64,000 nucleotides of DNA, from contig QHSU01000063.1 in NCBI GenBank assembly GCA_003220535.1, positions 119,244 to 183,243 on the forward strand, written 5' to 3'. The stretch is from Candidatus Rokuibacteriota bacterium (GTDB lineage: Bacteria; Methylomirabilota; Methylomirabilia; Rokubacteriales; CSP1-6). Under the pieces are notes generated by a model that did no database searches, was not told the origin of the DNA, and saw only the letters and a program-made list of their open reading frames with translations. Of the stretch, positions 1 through 9,930 are shown piece after piece (position 1 is the first letter of the stretch; every line of letters starts with the position of its first letter). The translations under genes and the position numbers were made by a program.

Positions 1-427
1 CGCCGTCCTGCACTGGGGACTCGATAAGCGGCTCTGCGCGACCTTCGCGCAAGAATTCGGCTTCTCGACGATCGTGCGCGTTTTCAGCGCGTTCATCGGC
101 GGGGATGGCGACGCCGCGAAGCTCGGCGCGCTCGCCGGCCACGAGTGGTTCGGCATCTGGCAGGGGCTCCTGCGCGTCGTCGGCGCGTTCGGAGACTGTC
201 CGCGCTGTCTCGCCGTCTGCCCCGTCGGTGACGACTACAACCGGTTCCTCAAGGACGCCCAGCGCGAGATCCCGGAGAAGACCGACGCGAAGGTCACGCG
301 CGCCCGCGAGCTGCTCGGGATCCGCAAGCGTGGCGCACCCATCCGCGGCATGGCCGACGGGCGTGTTCGCTGGATCGGCGAGGATGGCTACCGCCCGCCC
401 GGCCGGCGCGCCGGGACTCCCGCGTGA
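1..427 (+). CDS. 4Fe-4S protein, C-terminal part (5' end outside window)
   Basis: The frame is open from base 2, so the gene starts upstream of the window. About 140 residues remain. They carry a ferredoxin-like motif CPRCLAVCPVGDDY followed by a charged helix, which closely matches the C-terminal part of the next gene (CTRCVDVCPVGRDY). The two genes are therefore tandem paralogues of the epoxyqueuosine reductase/reductive-dehalogenase-like 4Fe-4S superfamily. The stop overlaps the GTG of the next gene (GTGA), so the two are probably translated together. The substrate cannot be read from this fragment. Only one Cys-rich motif is visible; the rest of the cluster ligands must lie upstream. Confidence 0.75.
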   Translation, partial: AVLHWGLDKRLCATFAQEFGFSTIVRVFSAFIGGDGDAAKLGALAGHEWFGIWQGLLRVVGAFGDCPRCLAVCPVGDDYNRFLKDAQREIPEKTDAKVTRARELLGIRKRGAPIRGMADGRVRWIGEDGYRPPGRRAGTPA

Positions 428-1389
428 GCCCCACCGCGGCGGCGGTCAAGGCCAAGGCGAAGGCGCTCGGTGCCGACCTGGTCGGCATCGCCCGCGGCGA
501 GATCCTCGACCGCCACCCGCCGGACCCCACGCGCCCGCAGACCCCAGGTCGCATCACGCCCGACGATTCGAAGTCGGTCATCGTGCTCGCCCGCCGGCTC
601 CTCACCGGCATCAACCGGTTGAAGGGGCACGACGACCGGCACAAGCAATACTCGACCGAGCTCGTGCTGACCGATCTCGAAGAGATCGAGTTGAAGCTCG
701 TCTACTTCCTGGAGGACGCCGGCTACCCGTCGATCACGGTGCCGCCCGTCCACTTCGATCCGCGGCACTACGACCCGAAAGGCGACACGCGCGGCCCGCT
801 CTCGCTCGCCCACGCCGCCGTCGAAGCCGGGCTCGGCACGCTCGGCCTCAATCTGATGCTGCTCACGCCCGAGTATGGCCCGCGGGTGCTGCTCGGCGCG
901 GTGCTCACGAGCTGCGCGCTCGAGCCCGATCGTCCGCTCGCCGAAGCCCTGTGCCCGGGCGAAACGTGCGGCCGCTGCCTGCTCGCCTGCCCGGCCGATG
1001 CGATCAGCCAGTGGAAGCTCGACAAGGAGCGCTGCGCTCCGCTCGCGTCGCCCTACGGGTTCACCTATCTCATGGGCCACCTCGAGCGTCTGGTGCAGGC
1101 CTCACGCGAGGAGCAGCTGGCGCTCCTGAAATCGAAGGAGTCGTTCATGAGCTGGCAGTCCATCCTGCGTGGCGTCGGCGTGTACTCCGGCTGCACGCGC
1201 TGCGTGGACGTCTGCCCGGTCGGGCGTGACTACGAGACGCATCTCAAGGACGCGCACGAGCAGATCGCCGAGCGGACGGCCGAGAAGGAGGCGCGCCTGG
1301 CGCAGATGGAGCGTCGGCGCGAGTCAGGCGACCGCGGGCCGCATTACGCCCACTCCGCGCGCTGGATCGAGGGCTCGCCGACCGGCTAG
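424..1389 (+). CDS. 4Fe-4S double-cluster protein, epoxyqueuosine reductase/dehalogenase-like
   Basis: The product has 321 residues and starts at a GTG that overlaps the previous stop. Cys177, Cys182, Cys185 and Cys189 (CPGETCGRCLLACP), Cys204 and a second motif CTRCVDVCPVGRDY (Cys257, 260, 264) are the expected ligands for two [4Fe-4S] clusters. The N-terminal half (ALGADLVGIA, DSKSVIVLA, GLGTLGLNLMLLTPEYGPR) is typical of the cobalamin-binding fold of QueG and reductive dehalogenases. No Tat leader is present, so it should be cytoplasmic. The paralogous neighbour argues for a two-subunit or duplicated redox protein rather than housekeeping QueG. Its stop codon overlaps that of the convergent Uma2 gene. 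Confidence 0.8.
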   Translation: MSPTAAAVKAKAKALGADLVGIARGEILDRHPPDPTRPQTPGRITPDDSKSVIVLARRLLTGINRLKGHDDRHKQYSTELVLTDLEEIELKLVYFLEDAGYPSITVPPVHFDPRHYDPKGDTRGPLSLAHAAVEAGLGTLGLNLMLLTPEYGPRVLLGAVLTSCALEPDRPLAEALCPGETCGRCLLACPADAISQWKLDKERCAPLASPYGFTYLMGHLERLVQASREEQLALLKSKESFMSWQSILRGVGVYSGCTRCVDVCPVGRDYETHLKDAHEQIAERTAEKEARLAQMERRRESGDRGPHYAHSARWIEGSPTG

Positions 1390-1930
1390 CGCCAGAGCGT
1401 CGCGACAGCGAGCGAGAGCGCCGGGAACGGCGGGAGCGCACCGCGATCGTCCCCGGCGATACGCCCGGCAAGTCGGACGTCACCACCGGACAGCGTGTAT
1501 GCCTCGATACTCCGCATTTCCGGGTCGACGATCCAGTAAAACGGAACTCGATAGCGCGCATACATCTGAAGCTTCGTACTTCGATCGATCCGAGCCGTCG
1601 AAGGCGACACGATCTCCACAGCGAGAGTCGGCGCCCCATCGATACCGCGGGCGGTCGCGAGCGATGACCGAGCGGTCTCGAGATAGACGACGTCGGGCTG
1701 CATTACCGTGGTGTCGCTCAGGATGCAGTCGACGGGCGAAACGAACACCTCGCCGAGCCCGTGCGCTTCGACATGCTGGCGCAGAAGCACGAAGAGATGA
1801 CCAACCAGCCGCTGGTGAGGGACACCCGGCGCGGCGTCACGAGCAGCTCACCCTCGTGAAGCTCGTAACGGCGGCCGTCGGCGGGCAACGCCTCGTAGTC
1901 GCGATAGGTGAGAACGACGCGGGTCGGCAT
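1386..1930 (-). pseudogene. Uma2-family endonuclease, single-base frameshift
   Basis: An Uma2 (DUF820) restriction-like nuclease is split over two frames. The N-terminal part, from ATG 1930, reads MPTRVVLTYRDYEALP and YELHEGELLVTP. The rest, in the -1 frame, reads VPHQRLVGHLFVLLRQHVEA, PDVVYLE, PTLAVEIVSPS and FYWIVDPE, with the family's active-site Asp/Glu residues. The join lies at about 1829-1834 in a run of CCGCGCC, where one base appears to be missing. Apart from this, the gene is full length (about 180 codons) and has no internal stop, so the lesion is recent or is a sequencing error. It is convergent with the 4Fe-4S gene. Confidence 0.75.
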
Positions 1931-1956
1931 CTTCTCAGTCACGAGGCTGAGCGCCC

Positions 1957-2589
1957 TCACGCGAAAGGATCGTCGTCCGCGGCCTCGTGCCACACGTACT
2001 CCATGTTGCGCGCCGCGGTGAGCGCCATGTTCCGGCCATGCAGGCGGGCGATGAGACTCAGCGCCATGTCGATCCCCGCCGAGACGCCGGACGAGGTCAG
2101 GACGTCGCCGTCGTCGACCCAGCGCGCCTTCCGCTTCCACAGGACGCGCGGGCCCTGCTGGACAACCCAATCCCACGCGATCTTGTTCGACGTCGCGGGG
2201 CGGCCGTCGAGCAGGCCCGTCCGGGCGAGCAGCGCCGAGCCGGTGCAGACCGTCGTCGTGATGCGGGCCCGGCGGCTCGCGGCGGTGAGCCGTTCGAGAA
2301 AGGTGGGGTCGGCGACGGCGGCGCGCGAGCCGAACCCGCCGGGGATCAGGAGAATGTCGTAGTCGGGCGCCTGCTCGAAGCTCCACTCCGCCCAGGTCGC
2401 CGGCCCCTCGCCGGTCTTCACCCGGCCTGGCTCGCGCGCCATCGTGAAGATCTCGAAGAAGGGACGTCGCGTACCGTCGGGCTGCACGACCCGGCACGCG
2501 GCGAACGCCTGGACGGGGCCGTACACGTCGAGGACGGTGAAGCCGTCGAAGAGCGCGACGGCCACGCGACGCAGCGGTATCTCGCTCAT
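1957..2589 (-). CDS. DJ-1/PfpI family protein (isonitrile hydratase-like)
   Basis: The product has 210 residues and is a cytoplasmic class-I glutamine-amidotransferase-like fold. The start is ATG 2589, inside the stop of the upstream gene (ATGA), which is preferred over longer readings. Visible motifs are VALFDGFTVLDVYGP near the N terminus, ILLIPGGFG in the middle and the nucleophile elbow TTVCTGSALLA with the conserved Cys. The tail SSGVSAGIDMAL is typical of ThiJ/PfpI proteins related to isonitrile hydratase and to the sensor domains of AraC regulators. No HTH follows, so it is a free-standing enzyme. It is co-transcribed with a SnoaL-like protein. Confidence 0.8.
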   Translation of the reverse strand: MSEIPLRRVAVALFDGFTVLDVYGPVQAFAACRVVQPDGTRRPFFEIFTMAREPGRVKTGEGPATWAEWSFEQAPDYDILLIPGGFGSRAAVADPTFLERLTAASRRARITTTVCTGSALLARTGLLDGRPATSNKIAWDWVVQQGPRVLWKRKARWVDDGDVLTSSGVSAGIDMALSLIARLHGRNMALTAARNMEYVWHEAADDDPFA

Positions 2590-2972
2590 GACTTCTCTCC
2601 GAAGAGCGGCACCTTCGCCTTGGCGTAGGTGAGCTTCTCCTTGATGCGGCTGTTCTCGACGTGGAGGATATCGAGTCCTCGCCACGCCGCCGGGCCGCGC
2701 TTCGTCTCGAGCGTGCAGAGCCAGCGGATGAGCGCCTTGCCGGCGGTGGCGTCCACGAAGAGATCCTCGGTGTGGAAGCGAAGCTTGCCGTAGTCGCCGC
2801 GGAACTGCGGCACGAACGCCGCGCGGATCGCCGCCGTACCGCGGTTGACCGTCCCGTTGAACTCGTCGTAGACGGCGTCCTCGGCCATGAACGACATCAC
2901 GCCGTCCAGGTCCTCCCGGTTGAACGCCTCGGTGAAGCGCACCACCAGGTCCGTGAGCTTCTCTCGTTCCAT
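2586..2972 (-). CDS. SnoaL/NTF2-like polyketide cyclase-fold protein
   Basis: The product has 128 residues and is a small cone-shaped NTF2-like domain. Motifs seen are FTEAFNREDLDGVMSFMAED, GTAAIRAAF and RGLDILHVENSRIKEKLTY. I chose ATG 2972 because GAGGAGG sits five bases upstream; a GTG two codons earlier would overlap that ribosome site. The family includes isomerases, cyclases and ligand-binding proteins, so a precise activity cannot be assigned. It is translationally coupled to the PfpI-like gene downstream. The strand and spacing also allow transcription with the enolase-superfamily gene upstream. Confidence 0.8.
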   Translation of the reverse strand: MEREKLTDLVVRFTEAFNREDLDGVMSFMAEDAVYDEFNGTVNRGTAAIRAAFVPQFRGDYGKLRFHTEDLFVDATAGKALIRWLCTLETKRGPAAWRGLDILHVENSRIKEKLTYAKAKVPLFGEKS

Positions 2973-3006
2973 GCCCACCTCCTCGCCTGGTCCGGCCGGG
3001 CCTAGC

Positions 3007-4179
3007 CTAGCCCGGCCACGCGTACTTGTGGGCGGCTTTCTCGTTCAGCTCGGTGCCCCAGCCCGGCGCCGTCGGGATCTTCATGCGGCCGCTCGCGATC
3101 TCGGGCAGCGCCGTGAAGAGCTCGTCCCGATAGGGCGTCTGCTCCGGGTCACTCTCCATGATCCGCACGTTGGAGACGGCGGCGCAGAGGTTGAGACTCT
3201 GGAACGTGCTGAGGTGGCCGTTGTAGTTGTGAGGCGCGATGTTGAGCTCGTAGGTCTCCGCGAGGTCGGCCACCTTCTTCGCCGCCGAGAACCCCTGCCA
3301 CTGCACGTCCACCTTCACGACGTCCATCGCGTGGAGCTCGAAGTACGGCCGGTACTGGCGGATGGTCTGCAGCTGCTCGCCCGAGCAGATCGGCGCCCGC
3401 ACCGACGACTTGAGCTGCGCCAGCGCGTGCGGGTCCTGGTTGTCGATCTCGAGCCAGAAGAGGTCGTACGGCTCGAGGGCCCGCCCGACGCGGACGGCCT
3501 CGCTCGGCTTGAAGTTGACGTTGATGTCCAGGCAGATGCCGACGTCGGGGCCGACCGCGTCGCGCATCGCCCCGATCTGCGCCACCGCCTGCTTCACGAT
3601 GTCGCGCGTCGCCACCTGGTCGTGGGGGCCGAGACGGCCCTGGCTGATGCCGCGCGCGGGGTCGCCGGGCCAGATGATGTTGGTCTTGAACACCGTGTAG
3701 CCACGCGCCGGCGCCTCGCGGGCGACGTCGGCCAGATCGTGCAGGCTCCGAAGCGGCTTCACGCCGAGGAGCTTCCAGTTGTTCGCCCGGTACGTCGCGA
3801 GGTGTGACCAGTACACCCACTGGCTCTCGCGGTGCGGCCCGCCCATGAGCTTGTAGACCGGAACGGAGAGCGCCTTGCCGGCGAGATCCCACAGCGCCAG
3901 CTCGATGCCCGCGATCGCCTGCTGGGTCGCGCCGTACGGCGCCTGGCGAACGACGCGATAGAGGTCGACGTAGTGCTTTTCGACCGCCGTCGGATCCTTT
4001 CCGACGAGGCGCTGACCGAGGTCCTGCACCAGCCCGACCAGGCCGCGCGTGATGCCGTCCGACCCGAACTCGCTGTAGCCGGTGAGCCCGGCGTCGGTGC
4101 GGATCGCGCAGAAGTGCCACGGGCGTGGCGGCGTGAAGCCGTTGCTGACGACGAACGTCTCGATGCCAGTGATCTTCAT
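3007..4179 (-). CDS. Enolase-superfamily sugar-acid dehydratase (MR/MLE type)
   Basis: The product has 390 residues. It has the capping domain (first about 120 residues) and the TIM barrel of mandelate racemase/muconate lactonizing enzymes. Metal ligands are visible as Asp in CLDINVNF, Glu in FWLEIDNQD and Glu in CSGEQL. The second-half His is in IAPHNYNGHL, as in galactonate/gluconate-type dehydratases. The first catalytic strand reads VFKTNIIWP, so only one Lys is present rather than the KxK of racemases, which favours a dehydratase. Likely substrate is an aldonic or hydroxy acid; this is inference. The next gene downstream on this strand is the SnoaL-like gene. Confidence 0.8.
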   Translation of the reverse strand: MKITGIETFVVSNGFTPPRPWHFCAIRTDAGLTGYSEFGSDGITRGLVGLVQDLGQRLVGKDPTAVEKHYVDLYRVVRQAPYGATQQAIAGIELALWDLAGKALSVPVYKLMGGPHRESQWVYWSHLATYRANNWKLLGVKPLRSLHDLADVAREAPARGYTVFKTNIIWPGDPARGISQGRLGPHDQVATRDIVKQAVAQIGAMRDAVGPDVGICLDINVNFKPSEAVRVGRALEPYDLFWLEIDNQDPHALAQLKSSVRAPICSGEQLQTIRQYRPYFELHAMDVVKVDVQWQGFSAAKKVADLAETYELNIAPHNYNGHLSTFQSLNLCAAVSNVRIMESDPEQTPYRDELFTALPEIASGRMKIPTAPGWGTELNEKAAHKYAWPG

Positions 4180-4197
4180 ATCGCCACTCTCCTCAGT

Positions 4198-6453
<2,256 letters not shown>

Positions 6454-6545
6454 CGGCTCGATTCTACGGCTACCCGACGCGCTTTCGGGCGCTGACGCGC
6501 TTTCCGCTTGCAGTCGTTCCGCGATCCGGGTAAACGCATGGGGAT

Positions 6546-6860
6546 ATGGTGACCTCGGCGTTCGGGCGCCCGACGTCACGGTGCCGGGTGGCGAGTCTGC
6601 TCCTGGCCGGGCTGTTCCTGGCGTCCATCGCCACGCAGGCGCCCCACCTCGTCCACCACTTCTTCGAGCGAGACCACGTCAAGGACCAGTGCCCGTTCGC
6701 CGCCAGCGGCGAGCGCTCGGGTGGGCTGCCCCTCGAGCCAGTCGCCGTCGTCGCGACACCGGACGTCTCGACGCCGACGCTGCCGGCGGTGTTCATGGCG
6801 CCGCCGAGCGGTGGTCCCACCGCCTCCCGCGGCCGCGCCCCTCCCCTCCGCCTCTCCTGA
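6546..6860 (+). CDS. Small exported protein of unknown function
   Basis: The product has 104 residues and I do not recognise the family. An N-terminal hydrophobic stretch ([18 protein letters not shown]) follows several Arg residues, so it is a signal peptide or a single membrane anchor. It is followed by [18 protein letters not shown], with four His and one Cys that could bind metal, and then a Pro/Ala/Val-rich tail. The ribosome site before ATG 6546 is weak. It is divergent from the monooxygenase and lies 114 bases upstream of the porin, so it may be the first gene of the envelope cluster that runs to 9687. A metal-handling role is only a guess. Confidence 0.5.
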   Translation: MVTSAFGRPTSRCRVASLLLAGLFLASIATQAPHLVHHFFERDHVKDQCPFAASGERSGGLPLEPVAVVATPDVSTPTLPAVFMAPPSGGPTASRGRAPPLRLS

Positions 6861-6974
6861 TCAACCGCTAGACAAGACCGGCCTCAGCCTCGAACGGTCG
6901 CCGTCCGTCCAGACGTGCGGCTGCGCGAGGCGAGGTCTCGGCACTCGTCTTTCACCAGAGAACAGGAGGCGGAC

Positions 6975-8516
6975 ATGCGAGCCGTCGTCACTATCGCCGT
7001 CCTCGCGTGCTCCCTGGCCATCACGCTCATGCCGAGCGTGGCGCGAGCCCAGGGCATCACCACGGAGGAAGCACAGGCCCTGAGGGAAGAGATCCGTCGT
7101 CTCAACGAGCGGCTCAACCGGATGGAGCAAGCCGGCCAGCCGAGCGTGATTCCGGCAGCCCAACCCGCGCAGCCGTCGCCAGCGGCGCCGGTCACCCCGG
7201 CTACACCAGTGGCGCCCGCCACCGCTCAGGTCCCGGCGCCGGTGCCGGGCGAGAAGGAGATCAATCTGCGCGAGAACATCCTGCAGGTCGTCGGGCTGCC
7301 CAAGCCCGAGCTGGGCGGGGCCAGGTTCACGGGCTTCTTCGTGGGCTCCGCCAACTTCAACACCCACGCTCAGATCGTGCCGGACTTCGCCGGCGGCGGG
7401 CAGGCCTTGTCGGAGCCCGGCAGCCTCAACTTTCGCTTCGACAAGTTCGGTCTCGGCGTCTCGAAGACCTTCGCCGACTGGCTCTCCGCCAGCGTCGCCG
7501 TGGAAATCGAAAGCCACCGGGACAAACACAGCCATTTGATCGACTCGGTCACGGCGGATCGCCGGGGCTGCCCGCCGGGCATCTCGTGCGAGCGCTTCGG
7601 AGCCGAGGACGCGACGACGGAAGCGACGCTCGACAAGTTCAACCTCACGGTCGTCGCCCCGATCGGCAACGGCTTGGCAATCTCGCTCGCCCGCTTCGAC
7701 CTGCCGTTCGGTTTCGAGCGGCACGACGAGGTCCTGAACCTCACTGCGACCACCTCGGAAGTTTTCCAGTTCGGCAGGCCCCAGCGCAGCACCGGCTTCA
7801 ACTTCGCCTACCAGTTTGCACCATGGCTCGATGCCCAGGCGTGGGTCGTCAACCGGTGGGAGAACGAGACCACGCACGACCCGTTCGACGACAACAACAA
7901 GGACAAGAGCTACGGATTTCGCCTCGGATTCACGCCCATCTCCAGCGACGGCATCCTCAACTTCGGCGTGGGCGGCTTCTGGGGGCCCGAGCAGGATGAC
8001 GTCACCCGCAACAACCGCTGGATCATCGACGTCGACGCCGTGTGGCAGCCGACCCGGCGCCTTCTGCTCGCCGCAGAGTTCGTCTACGGTGGTGAGGACA
8101 ACGTGAGCACCCGCGAGGTCGGGCGACCGGTGGCGCGGCTGCAGAGTCTCGAGGATCGCCGCTGGTACGGCTTCTACGTCCTTGGCTACTACGAGCTCCA
8201 GAAATGGCTGGGCTTGACGGCGCGCTACGGGTACTTCAACGACCTGGACGCCAGCCGCACCGGGGTCGATCAGGAGCTTCACTCGTTCACGCTGGCGCCG
8301 ATCTTCCACCTCTCGCGGATCATCCCGGACCTCAAGCCCACCGGCGTCTTCTTCACCCGGAGCCAGGTACCGATCGACTGGGTCAACGTGAAGCTCGAGT
8401 ACCGGCTCAATCTCTCGACCCGCAACGCGTTCTCGGACAGCAAGGCTGGCACGGCGATCCTCAGTGGCAGCGATACGAGCCACCAGGTGCAGCTCCAGGT
8501 CAACGTGAACTTCTGA
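6975..8516 (+). CDS. Outer-membrane beta-barrel porin-like protein
   Basis: The product has 513 residues. It starts at ATG 6975, six bases after an AGGAGG. It begins with a signal peptide (cleavage after SVARA), then a short coiled coil (TTEEAQALREEIRRLNERLN) and a Pro/Ala/Val linker. From about residue 110 there are amphipathic, aromatic-ended strands typical of a barrel, ending in VQLQVNVNF with the terminal Phe used for outer-membrane assembly. The coiled-coil-plus-barrel layout resembles phosphate/trimeric porins and OmpL-type proteins. It is the first of three tightly linked genes, so it may conduct a substrate or hold a redox partner for them. Confidence 0.8.
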   Translation: MRAVVTIAVLACSLAITLMPSVARAQGITTEEAQALREEIRRLNERLNRMEQAGQPSVIPAAQPAQPSPAAPVTPATPVAPATAQVPAPVPGEKEINLRENILQVVGLPKPELGGARFTGFFVGSANFNTHAQIVPDFAGGGQALSEPGSLNFRFDKFGLGVSKTFADWLSASVAVEIESHRDKHSHLIDSVTADRRGCPPGISCERFGAEDATTEATLDKFNLTVVAPIGNGLAISLARFDLPFGFERHDEVLNLTATTSEVFQFGRPQRSTGFNFAYQFAPWLDAQAWVVNRWENETTHDPFDDNNKDKSYGFRLGFTPISSDGILNFGVGGFWGPEQDDVTRNNRWIIDVDAVWQPTRRLLLAAEFVYGGEDNVSTREVGRPVARLQSLEDRRWYGFYVLGYYELQKWLGLTARYGYFNDLDASRTGVDQELHSFTLAPIFHLSRIIPDLKPTGVFFTRSQVPIDWVNVKLEYRLNLSTRNAFSDSKAGTAILSGSDTSHQVQLQVNVNF

Positions 8517-8527
8517 GGAGCATTCCC

Positions 8528-9097
8528 ATGCTGGGCATCCGACTCTCACGACTTCCGGTGAGCGCCAAGGTCTTCTGCACGCTCTTCCTCGTCGGCATCG
8601 GGTGCGGCGCGATCGCCGCCTTCGCGCAAGCGGCGACGGCGATCGGCCTCACGCCGGCCGACGTCCAGGCGAGCCTCGGCCGCGAGATGCCCATGACTTC
8701 GCTCGGCCCGGCCCCGGGCAGTGGCCACGGTCAACACCAGTCAGCGGAGAAGGAGATCAGCGTCAGCGATATCAGCAGCTCGGCCAAGGTCTGGATCAGG
8801 ACTCCGCTCCTGATCCAGACCAGCCACACTCACCTCTTCGGTCAGACCTTGATCGCCGGGCTCCTCGGCCTCATCTTCCTGTTCTCCTCGCTCGGCGAGC
8901 GGCTGAAGTCCGTGATCCTCGCCCTTCCCTTCGTTGGCACCCTGGTCGACATCGGCGGGATGTGGCTCACGCGGTTCGCCTGGCCGTCCCTCTCGTGGCT
9001 CGTCATCGCCGGGGGCAGTCTCTTCGCCCTCGGCTACACGCTCATCACCCTGATCGCGCTCTACGAGCTCTGGCTCCAGAAGGAGAGACCCGCATGA
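8528..9097 (+). CDS. Inner-membrane protein of unknown function
   Basis: The product has 189 residues, starting 11 bases after the porin stop with a GAGGAG upstream. A first membrane segment (VFCTLFLVGIGCGAIAAF) is followed by a periplasmic loop of about 75 residues (GLTPADVQASLGREMPM and a GHGQHQ stretch). Three further segments follow: QTLIAGLLGLIFLFSSL, SVILALPFVGTLVDIGG and LVIAGGSLFALGYTLITL. Two His residues (SHTHLFG) sit at the membrane edge and could bind heme or quinone, but this is not shown. Its stop overlaps the next start (ATGA), which implies stoichiometric production with the FMN-binding-like protein. I cannot name a family. Confidence 0.7.
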   Translation: MLGIRLSRLPVSAKVFCTLFLVGIGCGAIAAFAQAATAIGLTPADVQASLGREMPMTSLGPAPGSGHGQHQSAEKEISVSDISSSAKVWIRTPLLIQTSHTHLFGQTLIAGLLGLIFLFSSLGERLKSVILALPFVGTLVDIGGMWLTRFAWPSLSWLVIAGGSLFALGYTLITLIALYELWLQKERPA

Positions 9098-9687
9098 GAC
9101 ATGTCGCCGTCGCGCTGGTCCTGGCGCTCGCCCTCGCGGGCCCGGCGTTGGCCCATCTGACGCCTCCAGTCGTGCTCGTGAGCGACCGCGACGCCGTGCT
9201 CTCGCTTCTCTCGGGCGCGCGCCGCTTCTTCGTCCGCGAGATCCGCTTGAGCGCTCAGGAGCAAGCCGCCATCAAGCAAGCGTCCGGGTGGACGCCAGAG
9301 GAGGACTTCTACCGCTTCTACGTCGGACGCGACGAGCAAGGCCGCCTGGTCGGCGCGCTCGTCTTCGTCGGCGACGCCACGATCCACGGCAGCGTCCGCG
9401 TGGCGGTCGCGTTCGGTCCCGACGGCAAGGTGCGCGGCGCCACCGTGGTGGAGCTGACCGAGGAAACCTATCCCTGGGTGAAGCCGCTCATCGACGAGCA
9501 GTTCACGCGCGACTGGGTCGGACACGACAGCCAGAGCCGCTTCGCTCTCTCCGACCGACTGGCCCGCGTCCGGAGCAACTCGATGACCCGGTTCTACGGC
9601 GAGATCATCGCCAATCTCGTTCGCCGCGCCGCGCTCCTCTACGAGCACGGCATGGCTCGCCAGGGCGGCACGGCAATGGTCCGCTGA
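9094..9687 (+). CDS. Exported FMN-binding-domain-like protein
   Basis: The product has 197 residues with a clear signal peptide (VALVLALALAGPALAHL). The mature part resembles the FMN-binding domain of NqrC/RnfG-type proteins: YVGRDEQGRLVGALVFV, GSVRVAVAFGPDGKVRGATV, then a C-terminal helix after RSNSMTRFYGEII. At that place flavinylated relatives have an SGATxT-like sequence. Here it is SNSMTR, so covalent FMN attachment is uncertain. It is translationally coupled to the membrane protein before it, and a GC hairpin follows 16 bases later. With the porin and membrane protein it could form an envelope redox module. This is an inference from weak similarity. Confidence 0.6.
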   Translation: MRHVAVALVLALALAGPALAHLTPPVVLVSDRDAVLSLLSGARRFFVREIRLSAQEQAAIKQASGWTPEEDFYRFYVGRDEQGRLVGALVFVGDATIHGSVRVAVAFGPDGKVRGATVVELTEETYPWVKPLIDEQFTRDWVGHDSQSRFALSDRLARVRSNSMTRFYGEIIANLVRRAALLYEHGMARQGGTAMVR

Positions 9688-9703
9688 ATATGGGGGCTGG
9701 CGG

Positions 9704-9727
9704 CGGCAGGGGCGCAGGCCCCTGCCG
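9704..9727 (+). terminator. GC-rich hairpin closing the envelope cluster
   Basis: This is a perfect 10-base stem (CGGCAGGGGC with GCCCCTGCCG) around a GCAG loop, 16 bases after the stop at 9687. No T tract follows, so it is a terminator-like or RNA-stabilising hairpin rather than a textbook intrinsic terminator. Confidence 0.55.
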
Positions 9728-9795
9728 CGGCTGCGTTCATTGACATCGGGTGTTGGGGTGGGCATAGTCGCCGCGGATCTCACGGGGAGGGAATC

Positions 9796-9930
9796 ATGAG
9801 GCGACGGGACGGGCTGCGGCTGAGCGCGGTTGGGGCCGGGATCTTCGTCATGGGCGGGCTCACGCGTGTCGCCGGACTCGCGACGGCGCAGTCGCAAGCC
9901 GTCCCGACGGTGGACCGCTTCGGCGCCTGA
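9796..9930 (+). CDS. Tat-leader-like mini-ORF in front of the hydrolase
   Basis: This is a 44-residue open frame with a good ribosome site (GGGGAGGG). It reads MRRRDGLRLSAVGAGIFVMG, then a hydrophobic stretch and an Ala-x-Ala-like site (LATAQSQA). This looks like a complete twin-arginine signal peptide with about ten residues of mature sequence. It then stops at a TGA that overlaps the ATG of the next gene (TGATG). The paralogous hydrolase at 29439-30458 carries its Tat leader in frame. This one may be a leader detached by a frame change, a remnant of another exported protein, or a translated coupling peptide. It is too short to be a normal gene. Confidence 0.45.
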   Translation: MRRRDGLRLSAVGAGIFVMGGLTRVAGLATAQSQAVPTVDRFGA

